From UBA1479 sp040216635 (GTDB lineage: Bacteria > Pseudomonadota > Alphaproteobacteria > Rhodospirillales > Casp-alpha2): DNA of 64,000 bases. Location: positions 124,001-188,000 of the forward strand of contig JAVJOU010000001.1 in the NCBI GenBank assembly GCA_040216635.1, in the 5' to 3' direction. Within the stretch, counting starts at the first letter, position 1. Every line of letters begins with the position of its first letter. Shown piece by piece: positions 50,789 to 60,383 of the stretch. The translations under genes and the position numbers were made by a program. The notes beneath the pieces were generated by a model. The model saw only the letters and a list, made by a program, of their open reading frames with translations. It did not search any database and was not told the DNA's origin.

Positions 50789-52849
50789 ATGCCAAAGATC
50801 ACCATCGACGGCGAGGAACACGAAGTCGAGGCCGGCATGACGATCCTTCAGGCCTGCGAGCAGGCCGGCAAGGAGGTGCCGCGGTTCTGTTATCACGACC
50901 GCCTGTCGATCGCCGGTAACTGCCGCATGTGTCTGGTGCAGATGGAACGCTCGCCCAAGCCGGTGGCGTCCTGCGCCATGCCCGTGGGCGACGGCATGGT
51001 CGTCTATACGGACACGCCCGAGGTCAAGAAGATGCGCCAGGGGGTGATGGAGTTTCTGCTTCTCAACCATCCGTTGGATTGCCCGATCTGCGATCAGGGC
51101 GGCGAATGCGACCTGCAGGACCAGGCCATGGCTTACGGCATGGACCACGGCCGTTATCAGGAAAACAAGCGCGCCGTCGAAGACAAGTACATGGGACCGC
51201 TGATCAAGACGATCATGACCCGCTGCATCCACTGCACCCGTTGCGTACGCTTTTCGACCGAGGTCGCGGGCGTGACCGACATGGGCCTGATCGGGCGCGG
51301 CGAGGGGGCCGAAATCGTCACCTACCTGGACAAGGCCGTGGGATCGGAGCTTTCCGGTAACGTCATCGATCTGTGCCCGGTGGGCGCATTGACGTCCAAG
51401 CCCTATGCCTTCGTCGCCCGGCCATGGGAATTGAAGAAGACGGAAAGCATCGATATTTCCGACGCCCAAGGGGCGGCCATTCGCGTCGACAGCCGCGGAC
51501 CCGAGGTCATGCGCGTGCTGCCGCGCTTGAACGAAGACGTCAACGAGGAATGGATTTCCGATAAGGCCCGCTATTGGGTCGACGGCCTGAAACGCCAGCG
51601 CCTGGACCGCCCCTATGTGCGCCAGAAGGGCAAGCTGAAGCCCGCAAGCTGGCAGGAAGCCTTCGCCGCCGTCGCCAAGGCCATGAAGGGCGTGCAGGGC
51701 AAGGAAATCGCCGCCATTGCCGGTGACTTGGCCGATTGCGAAAGCATGCTGGTCCTGAAGGACCTGATGACCGGCCTGGGCTCGACCAACATGGATTGCC
51801 GCCAGGACGGATCGAAGGTCGATCCGAGCATGCGCGCGTCCTACATCTTCAATTCGACCATTGCCGGAATCGAAGATGCCGATGCCCTGTTGATCGTCGG
51901 CGCCAACCCCCGTTGGGAAGCGCCGGTGCTGAACGCGCGCATCCGCAAACGCCATCTGATGGGCAAGTTCCCCATCGCGGCCATCGGCCCGGCCGTCGAC
52001 CTGAGTTATCCCGCCGATTGGCTGGGCGAGGGGGCGGACGTTCTGTCGCAGATCGCTGCCGGCAGCCATCCTTTCTCAGAAGTCCTGAAATCGGCCGAAA
52101 AACCCATGATCATCGTCGGTTCCGGCGCGGTCGCCCGCCCGGACGGGGCGCAGGTTTTGGGAACGGCCCGCAAGCTGGCCGATGCGGTCGGCGCGGTAAC
52201 GGCGGATTGGAACGGGTTCAACGTGCTGCAGCGCGCGGCATCGCGGGTCGGCGGGCTCGACCTCGGCTTCGTGCCGGGTGAGGACGGCCTGGATACGGGG
52301 CGTATTCTGGACGGTGCGGCGACCGGTGCCATCAAGGTCGTCTATCTGTTGGGTGCCGACGAGGTCGATACCAAGGATTTGGACAAGCCCTTCGTGATTT
52401 ACCAGGGCCACCACGGTGATGCGGGGGCGCATGTTGCCGACGTGATTTTGCCGGGGGCGGCCTTTACGGAAAAGAACGCAACCTACGTCAACCTGGAAGG
52501 CCGGGTGCAGCGGGGCCAATTGGCCGTCTATCCGCCGGGCGATGCACGCGAGGATTGGAAGATCATTCGCGCCCTGTCGGATGCCCTTGGGGCGTCGCTG
52601 GATTACACCACGCTGGCGGACGTGCGCCAGGGCCTGGTCAAGGCAAACCCTGTGTTCCAGGGCATCGACGACATTCAGGCGGCTGACTGGGGCGATTTCG
52701 GCGCGGCGGGCGAGCTTTCGGGCGCGTTCAGCTATCCCATCGCCAATTTCTACATGACCGATCCGATCAGCCGGGCGTCGGCCACCATGGCCGAATGCAC
52801 GGACGAAATCCTGGGCGGCAGGGAAGGGAAGACCGGAACCGATGGTTGA
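50789..52849 (+). CDS. nuoG: NADH-quinone oxidoreductase subunit G
   Basis: A 686-residue 75 kDa subunit. N1b ligands in PRFCYHDRLSIAGNCRMCLV; N5 ligands in HPLDCPICDQGGECDLQDQ with the conserved His ligand nearby; N4 ligands in TRCIHCTRCVRFSTE. The rest is the molybdopterin-oxidoreductase-like domain, without cofactor. The additional N7 cluster of E. coli-type NuoG is not evident. Overlaps nuoH by 8 bases. Confidence 0.96.
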   Translation: MPKITIDGEEHEVEAGMTILQACEQAGKEVPRFCYHDRLSIAGNCRMCLVQMERSPKPVASCAMPVGDGMVVYTDTPEVKKMRQGVMEFLLLNHPLDCPICDQGGECDLQDQAMAYGMDHGRYQENKRAVEDKYMGPLIKTIMTRCIHCTRCVRFSTEVAGVTDMGLIGRGEGAEIVTYLDKAVGSELSGNVIDLCPVGALTSKPYAFVARPWELKKTESIDISDAQGAAIRVDSRGPEVMRVLPRLNEDVNEEWISDKARYWVDGLKRQRLDRPYVRQKGKLKPASWQEAFAAVAKAMKGVQGKEIAAIAGDLADCESMLVLKDLMTGLGSTNMDCRQDGSKVDPSMRASYIFNSTIAGIEDADALLIVGANPRWEAPVLNARIRKRHLMGKFPIAAIGPAVDLSYPADWLGEGADVLSQIAAGSHPFSEVLKSAEKPMIIVGSGAVARPDGAQVLGTARKLADAVGAVTADWNGFNVLQRAASRVGGLDLGFVPGEDGLDTGRILDGAATGAIKVVYLLGADEVDTKDLDKPFVIYQGHHGDAGAHVADVILPGAAFTEKNATYVNLEGRVQRGQLAVYPPGDAREDWKIIRALSDALGASLDYTTLADVRQGLVKANPVFQGIDDIQAADWGDFGAAGELSGAFSYPIANFYMTDPISRASATMAECTDEILGGREGKTGTDG

Positions 52850-53864
52850 GGCCTGGAATACCTGGATCTGGCCGACGGTCTGGATCGTTCTTAAAATCCT
52901 TGTGATCGTGGTGCCGATCCTGTTGTCGGTTGCCTATCTGACATTGGCCGAACGCAAGGTCATCGGCGCCATGCAATTGCGCAAGGGCCCCAACGTGGTC
53001 GGGCCCTTCGGGCTGTTCCAGCCGCTGGCCGACGGCGCTAAGCTGTTCCTCAAGGAAATGATCATTCCGTCAGGGGCCAACCCGGGCGTGTTCATCCTGG
53101 CCCCCTGCGTGACCTTTGCGCTGGCGCTGATCGCCTGGGCCGTCATTCCTTTCGGTGAAGGCTTGGTCCTGGCCGATATCAACGTCGGCATTCTGTACCT
53201 GTTCGCGATCTCGTCGCTGGGCGTTTACGGCATTCTCATGGCCGGTTGGGCGTCAAATTCGCGCTATGCCTTCCTGGGCGCGCTGCGGTCGGCCGCGCAG
53301 ATGGTGTGCTACGAAGTCTCCATGGGATTCGTGATCATCACCGTGCTGGTCTGCGTCGGGTCCTTGAACCTGACGGCCATCGTCGAGGCCCAGCGCGACC
53401 TGTGGTTCGTATTCCCGCTGTTCCCCATGGCCGTGATCTTCTTTATCTCGACCTTGGCGGAAACCAACCGCCATCCGTTCGATCTGCCCGAAGCCGAGGC
53501 CGAACTGGTCGCCGGCTACAACGTCGAATATTCGGGCATGGCCTTCGCTCTGTTCTTCCTGGGCGAATACGCCAACATGATCCTGATGTCGGGCATGACC
53601 GTGGTGCTGTTCCTGGGCGGATGGCTGCCGCCGTTCGATATCGAACCCTTGAACTGGATCCCCGGGCCCATCTGGTTCGCCGCCAAGATCGCGTTCTGTC
53701 TTTTCATTTTCATCTGGGTACGCGCCACATTCCCGCGTTACCGCTATGACCAGTTGATGCGCCTGGGCTGGAAGGTGTTCCTGCCGCTGTCGTTGTTCGC
53801 GGTCGCTGCCGTGTCCGGCGCGCTGCTGGCATTCGGCTGGGTGCCCACCCCGGTTTCGGGTTAG
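52842..53864 (+). CDS. nuoH: NADH-quinone oxidoreductase subunit H
   Basis: A 340-residue membrane subunit (ND1) that joins the quinone site to the proton arm. LTLAERKVIGAMQLRKGPN, LAETNRHPFDLPEAEAELVA with the acidic quinone-channel residues, and RATFPRYRYDQLMRLGWKVF are the conserved blocks. Confidence 0.97.
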   Translation: MVEAWNTWIWPTVWIVLKILVIVVPILLSVAYLTLAERKVIGAMQLRKGPNVVGPFGLFQPLADGAKLFLKEMIIPSGANPGVFILAPCVTFALALIAWAVIPFGEGLVLADINVGILYLFAISSLGVYGILMAGWASNSRYAFLGALRSAAQMVCYEVSMGFVIITVLVCVGSLNLTAIVEAQRDLWFVFPLFPMAVIFFISTLAETNRHPFDLPEAEAELVAGYNVEYSGMAFALFFLGEYANMILMSGMTVVLFLGGWLPPFDIEPLNWIPGPIWFAAKIAFCLFIFIWVRATFPRYRYDQLMRLGWKVFLPLSLFAVAAVSGALLAFGWVPTPVSG

Positions 53865-53874
53865 GAGACGTTAA

Positions 53875-54363
53875 ATGAGCATGATCGGTCAAAGCGCCAA
53901 GGCATTGTTCCTCAAGGAACTTGTGGCCGGTATGGCGCTGACGCTCAAATACTTCACCAAACCCAAGGTGACGTTGAACTACCCCTATGAAAAGGGGCCG
54001 CTCAGCCCGCGGTTCCGCGGCGAACACGCCCTGCGCCGTTATCCCAACGGGGAAGAACGCTGCATCGCCTGCAAGCTGTGCGAAGCGATCTGCCCGGCCC
54101 AGGCGATCACCATCGAAGCCGAACCCCGCGACGACGGTTCCCGCCGGACCACGCGCTACGACATCGACATGGTGAAATGCATCTACTGCGGTTATTGCGA
54201 GGAAGCCTGCCCGGTCGACGCCATCGTCGAAGGGCCGAACTTCGAATACGCCACGGAAACCCGTGAAGAGCTGCTGTACGACAAGGACAAATTGCTGATC
54301 AACGGCGACCGTTGGGAAACCGAAATCGCGGACCGGCTGCGGGCCGACGCGCCGTACCGATGA
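53875..54363 (+). CDS. nuoI: NADH-quinone oxidoreductase subunit I
   Basis: A 162-residue subunit with two 4Fe-4S clusters (N6a, N6b). The ligands are in CIACKLCEAICPAQAI and CIYCGYCEEACPVDAI. The amphipathic N terminus (LKELVAGMALTLKYF) lies on the membrane. 10 bases after nuoH. Confidence 0.97.
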   Translation: MSMIGQSAKALFLKELVAGMALTLKYFTKPKVTLNYPYEKGPLSPRFRGEHALRRYPNGEERCIACKLCEAICPAQAITIEAEPRDDGSRRTTRYDIDMVKCIYCGYCEEACPVDAIVEGPNFEYATETREELLYDKDKLLINGDRWETEIADRLRADAPYR

Positions 54364-54413
54364 ACGGGGCGGCATACGGCATCGTGACGAACAGAAAGAC
54401 CGACGAGGAGAGT

Positions 54414-54482
54414 ATGAGGGGCAATCAGGAACGGAACCGCGCGAAGACGCGGGCAGGGAACGTGAAAGGAGACGGCAGATGA
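54414..54482 (+). CDS. 22-residue leader-like frame coupled to nuoJ
   Basis: In the 115-base gap between nuoI and nuoJ, GAGGAG stands five bases before an ATG at 54414. This frame encodes 22 residues starting MRGNQERNRAKTRAGN, strongly basic. Its TGA overlaps the nuoJ ATG (ATGA), the arrangement of coupled genes. nuoJ also has its own AAAGGAG inside the frame. It may be a leader that sets nuoJ translation or simply chance; no homologue is known to me. Confidence 0.4.
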   Translation: MRGNQERNRAKTRAGNVKGDGR

Positions 54483-55090
54483 TTGTCGAAGCTCTCGCGT
54501 TCTATATGTTCGCCTTCATCACCGTGGCGGCGGGCGTGTTGGTCATTTCCTCCAAGAACCCCGTGCATTCGGTGTTGTTCCTGATCCTGGCGTTCTTCAA
54601 TTCGGCCGGCATGTTCGTGCTGATGGGGGCCGAGTTCCTGGCCATGATCCTGGTCGTGGTTTATGTCGGCGCGGTCGCCGTGCTGTTCATGTTCGTGGTC
54701 ATGATGCTCGACATCAACTTCACGCAACTGCGCTCCGGCTTTTTGCAATACCTGCCGCTGGGCGGGCTGATCGGCTTGATCCTGCTGGCGGAAATGATCG
54801 TCGTCGCGGGCGGATGGCAGTCCATCGCCGAAGGCGCGAAGATGGCCCAGGCCGCCGCCCCGATGGCCGACGGTACGACCAACACCCATGCCCTGGGCGA
54901 ACTCATCTACACCCATTACGTCTATCTGTTCCAGGCCGCGGGCATGATCCTGCTGGTTGCCATGATCGGTGCCATCGTGCTGACGCACCGTCGCCGCACC
55001 GGCGTGCGCAAGCAGCGCATCGCCGATCAGAACGCGCGCGGGACCGACACCGTCGAAACCCGCAAGGTCGAAATCGGGAAGGGGATCTGA
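54479..55090 (+). CDS. nuoJ: NADH-quinone oxidoreductase subunit J
   Basis: A 203-residue five-helix subunit (ND6). LVISSKNPVHSVLFLILAFF and AEFLAMILVVVYVGAVAVLF are the conserved helices, the latter containing the pi-bulge region that takes part in coupling. Positive C-terminal tail (RRTGVRKQR). AAAGGAG upstream. Confidence 0.96.
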   Translation: MIVEALAFYMFAFITVAAGVLVISSKNPVHSVLFLILAFFNSAGMFVLMGAEFLAMILVVVYVGAVAVLFMFVVMMLDINFTQLRSGFLQYLPLGGLIGLILLAEMIVVAGGWQSIAEGAKMAQAAAPMADGTTNTHALGELIYTHYVYLFQAAGMILLVAMIGAIVLTHRRRTGVRKQRIADQNARGTDTVETRKVEIGKGI

Positions 55091-55093
55091 TCC

Positions 55094-55405
55094 ATGCTTG
55101 AAATCGGCCTTTCCCATTATCTGACCGTCGCGGCGATCCTGTTTACGCTGGGCATTTTCGGCATTTTCCTGAACCGCAAGAACGTGATCATCATTCTCAT
55201 GTCCATTGAATTGATGCTGCTGGCGGTGAACATCAACTTGGTCGCCTTTTCATCGCATCTGAACGATCTGGTCGGGCAGGTGTTCGCCTTGTTCGTGCTG
55301 ACCGTCGCCGCCGCCGAGGCCGCCATCGGCTTGGCCATTCTGGTTGTGTTCTTCCGCAACCGCGGTTCCATCGATGTCGAAGACATCAACATGATGAAGG
55401 GGTAG
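55094..55405 (+). CDS. nuoK: NADH-quinone oxidoreductase subunit K
   Basis: A 103-residue three-helix subunit (ND4L). Conserved Glu residues lie in ILMSIELMLLAVNINLVAF and TVAAAEAAIGLAILVVFF. Starts 3 bases after nuoJ. Confidence 0.97.
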   Translation: MLEIGLSHYLTVAAILFTLGIFGIFLNRKNVIIILMSIELMLLAVNINLVAFSSHLNDLVGQVFALFVLTVAAAEAAIGLAILVVFFRNRGSIDVEDINMMKG

Positions 55406-55415
55406 GAACCGCGAC

Positions 55416-57377
55416 ATGATTGAAATACTCGCCGTTTTCCTGCCGCTCGTCGGCTCTGTTCTGGCCGGCCTGATCGTCTTCATGCCGCAGGATGATCACG
55501 ACAAACAGCACAAGATGGACGTCCTGGCGCAGTGGATTACCTGCACCGGGCTGATTCTGTCGGCCATCTGCGCGGTCATCCTGTTCAAGGATGTGGCGCT
55601 CGACGGCAATGCCCGGGTGACGGAACTGTTCACCTGGATCGATTCCGGCTCGCTGGAAGTGTCCTGGGCCCTGCGGGTCGATCAATTGACCGCGGTCATG
55701 ATGATCGTCGTGACCGGCGTGTCGGCCATGGTGCATATCTATTCCTGCGGCTACATGCACCACGACAAGTCGATCCCCCGGTTCATGAGCTATCTGAGCC
55801 TGTTCACCTACTTCATGCTGATGCTGATCACGTCCGACAACCTTGTGCAGCTGTTCTTCGGCTGGGAAGGGGTGGGGCTCGCGTCCTATCTGCTGATCGG
55901 GTTCTGGTACGACCGCCCGTCGGCCAATGCGGCGGCGATCAAGGCCTTCGTCGTCAACCGGGTCGGCGATTTCGGCTTTGCGCTGGGCATATTCGCGACC
56001 TTCATGCTGTTCGACACGGTCAACCTGGACACGATCTTCAATGCCGTGTCCGGCAAGGCCGATGCGACCCTGCAGGTGTTCGGCGGTGAATTCCATGCCC
56101 TGACGGTTTGTTGTCTGTTGCTGTTCGTGGGCGCTATGGGCAAATCGGCGCAACTGGGTCTGCATACCTGGCTGCCGGACGCCATGGAGGGCCCGACACC
56201 GGTATCTGCCCTGATCCACGCCGCGACCATGGTCACGGCCGGCATCTTCATGGTCGCGCGTCTGTCGCCCATGTTCGAATATTCCGAGGTGGCACTCACG
56301 GTCGTCACCATCGTCGGCGCTTCGACGGCGATTTTTGCCGCAACCATCGACTGCGGGCATCACGACATCAAGCGGGTGATTGCCTATTCCACGTGCTCGC
56401 AGCTGGGCTACATGTTCTTCGCCTGCGGCGTGTCGGCCTATTCGGCGGGTATCTTCCATCTGATGACCCACGGCTTCTTCAAGGCGCTGCTGTTCCTGGG
56501 GGCGGGCTCGGTCATTCACGCCATGTCCGACGAACAGGACATGCGCAAGATGGGCGGCATCTGGAAGCACATCAAGGTGACCTACATCCTGATGTGGATC
56601 GGATCCCTGGCGCTGGCCGGCATTCCGCCGTTCGCCGGGTTCTATTCCAAGGACATCGTGCTTGAAGCGGCCTGGGGTGCGCATACGGGCGTCGGCCAAT
56701 ATGCCTTCTGGCTGGGCATTGCGGCCGCGTTCCTGACGGCGTTCTATTCCTGGCGTCTGCTGATCATGACCTTCCACGGCAAGCCGCGCGCGGATGAGAC
56801 CACCATGGCGCATGTCCATGAAAGTCCCATGGTCATGATTCTGCCGCTGGTCGTATTGGCGGGCGGTGCCTGTCTTGCCGGGGTCTTGGCTTACGATCTG
56901 ATGGTCGGCCATCACATGGCGGAATTCTGGGGCAAGTCGATCGTCGTTCTGGAACATCACAAGGCGATGGAAAACGCCCATCACGTGCCGCTTTGGGTGA
57001 AGCTGCTGCCCTTGATCGTCGGTGTCGCCGGGATCGCCATGGCCTATGTGTTCTACATGTTCGCGCCGGGCATTCCGGGGGCGATCGCCGCCAGATTCCA
57101 GGGCATCTACCAATTCCTGTTGAATAAATGGTACTTCGACGAACTCTACGACAAGCTGTTCGTCAAACCGGCCTTCTACCTGGGGCACAATTTCTGGAAA
57201 ACGGGTGACGGTACGCTGATCGACGGGCTGGGCCCCGACGGCATATCGAAAACCGTACGCAACATCGCAGGCCGCGCGTCGGCGCTGCAGACCGGCTACC
57301 TCTACCACTATGCCTTCGCCATGCTGATCGGGATTGTGGCTTTGGTGACCTGGTATCTGATGACGAAGGCGGGGTAA
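55416..57377 (+). CDS. nuoL: NADH-quinone oxidoreductase subunit L
   Basis: A 653-residue distal antiporter-like subunit (ND5). FFGWEGVGLASYLLIGFWY, HTWLPDAMEGPTPVSALIHA-ATMVTAG and the C-terminal lateral helix region are as expected. The conserved Glu and Lys/His residues of the proton path are within these motifs. It is the largest membrane subunit, contacting NuoM and bracing the arm with its C-terminal helix. Confidence 0.97.
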   Translation: MIEILAVFLPLVGSVLAGLIVFMPQDDHDKQHKMDVLAQWITCTGLILSAICAVILFKDVALDGNARVTELFTWIDSGSLEVSWALRVDQLTAVMMIVVTGVSAMVHIYSCGYMHHDKSIPRFMSYLSLFTYFMLMLITSDNLVQLFFGWEGVGLASYLLIGFWYDRPSANAAAIKAFVVNRVGDFGFALGIFATFMLFDTVNLDTIFNAVSGKADATLQVFGGEFHALTVCCLLLFVGAMGKSAQLGLHTWLPDAMEGPTPVSALIHAATMVTAGIFMVARLSPMFEYSEVALTVVTIVGASTAIFAATIDCGHHDIKRVIAYSTCSQLGYMFFACGVSAYSAGIFHLMTHGFFKALLFLGAGSVIHAMSDEQDMRKMGGIWKHIKVTYILMWIGSLALAGIPPFAGFYSKDIVLEAAWGAHTGVGQYAFWLGIAAAFLTAFYSWRLLIMTFHGKPRADETTMAHVHESPMVMILPLVVLAGGACLAGVLAYDLMVGHHMAEFWGKSIVVLEHHKAMENAHHVPLWVKLLPLIVGVAGIAMAYVFYMFAPGIPGAIAARFQGIYQFLLNKWYFDELYDKLFVKPAFYLGHNFWKTGDGTLIDGLGPDGISKTVRNIAGRASALQTGYLYHYAFAMLIGIVALVTWYLMTKAG

Positions 57378-57384
57378 GAAGACC

Positions 57385-58887
57385 ATGGATTGGCCCATTC
57401 TATCGCTGGTCACCTTCCTGCCGCTCGTCGGTGTGGTGCTGATTGCCTTTGTCCCTTCGGATAATCCCGAAAACGCCCGTCGTGTGGCGCTGTGGGTTTC
57501 CGGCGGAACTTTCCTGGTATCGCTGCTGATCTGGTTCAATTTCGACCGCACGACGGCGGACATGCAGTTCGTCGAAGAGGCGGCTTGGATGCCCATGGCC
57601 GGTATTTCCTATCGGGTCGGGGTCGATGGCATATCCATGCTGTTCGTCATGCTGACGACCTTGCTGACTCCGTTGTGCGTCTTGGCCAGCTGGGAAGCGA
57701 TCAAGGTCCGCGTGAAGGAATACATGATCGCCTTCCTGATCCTGGAAGTCTTCATGGTCGGCATGTTCGTGGCGCTTGACCTGTTCCTGTTCTACATCTT
57801 CTTCGAAGCGGTCCTGATCCCGATGTTCATCATCATCGGCGTGTGGGGCGGCCCGCGGCGCATTTATGCATCGTTCAAGATGTTCCTCTACACGCTTTTG
57901 GGCTCGGTGCTGATGCTGCTGGCCATGATGGCCATGTACTTCGATGCCGGCACGACCGACATCACCAAGCTGCTTACCCACGATTTCCCGGCACAGTTGG
58001 AAACCTGGCTGTGGCTGGCCTTCTTTGCGTCCTTCGCGATCAAGGTGCCCATGTGGCCGGTCCATACCTGGCTGCCGGATGCCCACGTCGAAGCGCCCAC
58101 GGCGGGCTCGGTCATTCTGGCCGGTGTGCTGTTGAAGTTCGGCGGCTACGGCTTCCTGCGGTTCTCGCTGCCCATGTTCCCGGAAGCCAGCGTGATGTTC
58201 ACGCCCTTGGTCTATACGCTTTCGATCATCGCGGTGATCTATACCTCGCTGGTGGCGCTCGCCCAGGAAGACATGAAAAAGCTGATCGCCTATTCGTCGG
58301 TCGCCCACATGGGCTTCGTGACCATCGGTGCCTTCACCATGACGGTGCAGGGGATCGAAGGCTCGATCTATCAGATGCTCAGCCACGGCGTCGTGTCGGC
58401 GGCCCTGTTCCTGATCGTCGGCGTGGTCTACGACCGTGAACATTCGCGCGAGATCGATCATTACGGCGGTCTGGTCGAACGCATGCCGGCTTACGGGATT
58501 ATCTTCATGCTGTTCATGCTGGCATCCGTGGGGCTGCCCGGCACGGGTGGGTTCGTGGGTGAATTCCTGGTGCTGCTGGGCGCGTTCCAGGCCAACCCCT
58601 GGGTTGCGGCGCTGGCTTCGACCGGTGTGATCCTGGGTGCGGTCTATATGCTGTACCTGTACCGCCGGATCATCTTCGGCAAACTGACCAAGGAGCACCT
58701 GTCCAAGATCAAGGACATGGACAAGCGCGAGATCGCGGTGTTCGCACCCCTGGTTATCGTGACCCTGTGGATGGGGATTTATCCGTCTTCGTTCCTGGAC
58801 GTCATGCATGTGTCCGTTGAAAACCTGTTGAAGAACGTGGAAACGGCGCTGGCCGCCGCCGGCCACGCCAACATCGCCGGACGCTAA
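57385..58887 (+). CDS. nuoM: NADH-quinone oxidoreductase subunit M
   Basis: A 500-residue antiporter-like subunit (ND4). LFYIFFEAVLIPMFIIIGVW contains the key Glu; HTWLPDAHVEAPTAGSVILA and KKLIAYSSVAHMGFVTIGAF are the other signatures. Seven bases after nuoL. Confidence 0.97.
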   Translation: MDWPILSLVTFLPLVGVVLIAFVPSDNPENARRVALWVSGGTFLVSLLIWFNFDRTTADMQFVEEAAWMPMAGISYRVGVDGISMLFVMLTTLLTPLCVLASWEAIKVRVKEYMIAFLILEVFMVGMFVALDLFLFYIFFEAVLIPMFIIIGVWGGPRRIYASFKMFLYTLLGSVLMLLAMMAMYFDAGTTDITKLLTHDFPAQLETWLWLAFFASFAIKVPMWPVHTWLPDAHVEAPTAGSVILAGVLLKFGGYGFLRFSLPMFPEASVMFTPLVYTLSIIAVIYTSLVALAQEDMKKLIAYSSVAHMGFVTIGAFTMTVQGIEGSIYQMLSHGVVSAALFLIVGVVYDREHSREIDHYGGLVERMPAYGIIFMLFMLASVGLPGTGGFVGEFLVLLGAFQANPWVAALASTGVILGAVYMLYLYRRIIFGKLTKEHLSKIKDMDKREIAVFAPLVIVTLWMGIYPSSFLDVMHVSVENLLKNVETALAAAGHANIAGR

Positions 58888-58905
58888 GAGAGGACCGGAC
58901 AAGAG

Positions 58906-60366
58906 ATGACCATCGATCAGATTATTCCGGCTCTGCCCGAAGTCTTCGTCGCCTGCATGATCATGGCGCTGTTGATGCTGGGCGTGTTCCAAAAAGGCGC
59001 CTTGGCGGAACAGGATGTGAAAAGCTTCCGCCTGATTTCAGGCCTGTCCGTGGGCGTTCTGGGCCTGACCGTTCTGTTGGTCGTCATGCTGGCCGACCGC
59101 CAGCTGATGGCCTTCAACAACATGTTCGTGGTCGACGGTTTCGCGACCTATGCCAAGGTTCTGGTGCTGGTGGCGTCGGCGGCGGCGATCGTGCTGTCGA
59201 CGGGTTATCTGGAACGCCATGGCGTGGCGCGGTTCGAGTACGCCATTCTCGTCGTGTTCGCGACGCTCGGCATGATGATGATGATTTCGGCCAATGATCT
59301 GATCTCGCTCTATATGGGGCTGGAGATGCAGTCGTTGTCGCTCTACGTCATCGCCGCATTCCAGCGCGACGATCAGCGGTCGACCGAGGCGGGGCTCAAG
59401 TATTTCGTGCTCGGCGCTCTGGCCTCGGGCATGCTGCTATACGGCGCCTCCCTGGTTTACGGTTTCGCCGGCACCACCAACTTCACGGTTCTGGCCGATC
59501 TGCTGAAGGGCGGGGAGCCCTCGGTCGGTCTGGTCGTCGGCATCGTGTTCGTGGTCGCCGGTCTGGCGTTAAAGGTTTCCGCCGTGCCGTTTCAAATGTG
59601 GACGCCCGACGTCTACGAAGGGGCGCCGACGCCGGTCACGGCGTTCTTTGCCGTGGCACCCAAGATCGCGGCCTTGGCGCTGTTCACCCGCGTGATGATG
59701 GAGCCGTTCGGTGACGCCGCCGCCAGCTGGCAGCAGGTCATCATCTTCATCTCCGCCGCCTCCATGATCCTGGGCGCCGTCGCCGCCGTGGCACAGAAGA
59801 ACATCAAACGCCTGATGGCCTACAGTTCCATCGGCCATGTGGGCTATGCCCTGATCGGTCTGTGCGTTGCCGATGAAACCGGCGTGCGCGGCATTTTGGT
59901 TTATCTTGCGATCTATCTGGTCATGAACGTGGGGGCCTTCGCCTGCATCCTGTGCATGAAGCGGGGCGACCGCATGGTCGAACAGATCTCCGATCTTTCC
60001 GGCATGTCCAAGACGCATCCTTTCATTGCCTTCGCGCTGCTGGTCTTCATGTTCTCCATGGCCGGCGTGCCGCCGCTGGCGGGCTTCTTCGCCAAGCTTT
60101 ATATCTTCTGGGCGGCGATCGAAGCGGGCCTGGTCGCCCTGGCCGTGATCGGGGTGCTGACCAGCGTGATCGGCGCGTTCTATTATCTTCGCATCGTGCG
60201 CGTGATGTATTTCGAGGATACGGAAGACCCGCTGGATGCCGGAATCAGCCGTGAGCTGAAGCTTCTGATCGGTGTTGCGGCATTCATCATCTGCTTCTTC
60301 TTCATCCAGCCCAATTTAATCCTGGATCCCGCAGCCGCCGCGGCGAAGGCCTTGCTCGCCGGATAG
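58906..60366 (+). CDS. nuoN: NADH-quinone oxidoreductase subunit N
   Basis: A 486-residue antiporter-like subunit (ND2). LISLYMGLEMQSLSLYVIAA, FQMWTPDVYEGAPTPVTAFF and KRLMAYSSIGHVGYALIGLC are present. Last nuo gene; no terminator follows and birA begins 17 bases on, so the transcript probably continues. Confidence 0.97.
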   Translation: MTIDQIIPALPEVFVACMIMALLMLGVFQKGALAEQDVKSFRLISGLSVGVLGLTVLLVVMLADRQLMAFNNMFVVDGFATYAKVLVLVASAAAIVLSTGYLERHGVARFEYAILVVFATLGMMMMISANDLISLYMGLEMQSLSLYVIAAFQRDDQRSTEAGLKYFVLGALASGMLLYGASLVYGFAGTTNFTVLADLLKGGEPSVGLVVGIVFVVAGLALKVSAVPFQMWTPDVYEGAPTPVTAFFAVAPKIAALALFTRVMMEPFGDAAASWQQVIIFISAASMILGAVAAVAQKNIKRLMAYSSIGHVGYALIGLCVADETGVRGILVYLAIYLVMNVGAFACILCMKRGDRMVEQISDLSGMSKTHPFIAFALLVFMFSMAGVPPLAGFFAKLYIFWAAIEAGLVALAVIGVLTSVIGAFYYLRIVRVMYFEDTEDPLDAGISRELKLLIGVAAFIICFFFIQPNLILDPAAAAAKALLAG

Positions 60367-60383
60367 CGAGTGAAAGGTCCGTC

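Noticed and set aside
55386..57596. A 736-codon open frame on the minus strand
   Set aside because: It is antisense to nuoL, which has every family motif. The encoded sequence is low-complexity, rich in Arg, Gln, His and Asp, as expected for the reverse of a GC-rich membrane protein gene.
57400..58992. A 530-codon minus-strand frame
   Set aside because: Antisense shadow of nuoM with the same Asp/Gln/His-rich composition; no domain recognisable.
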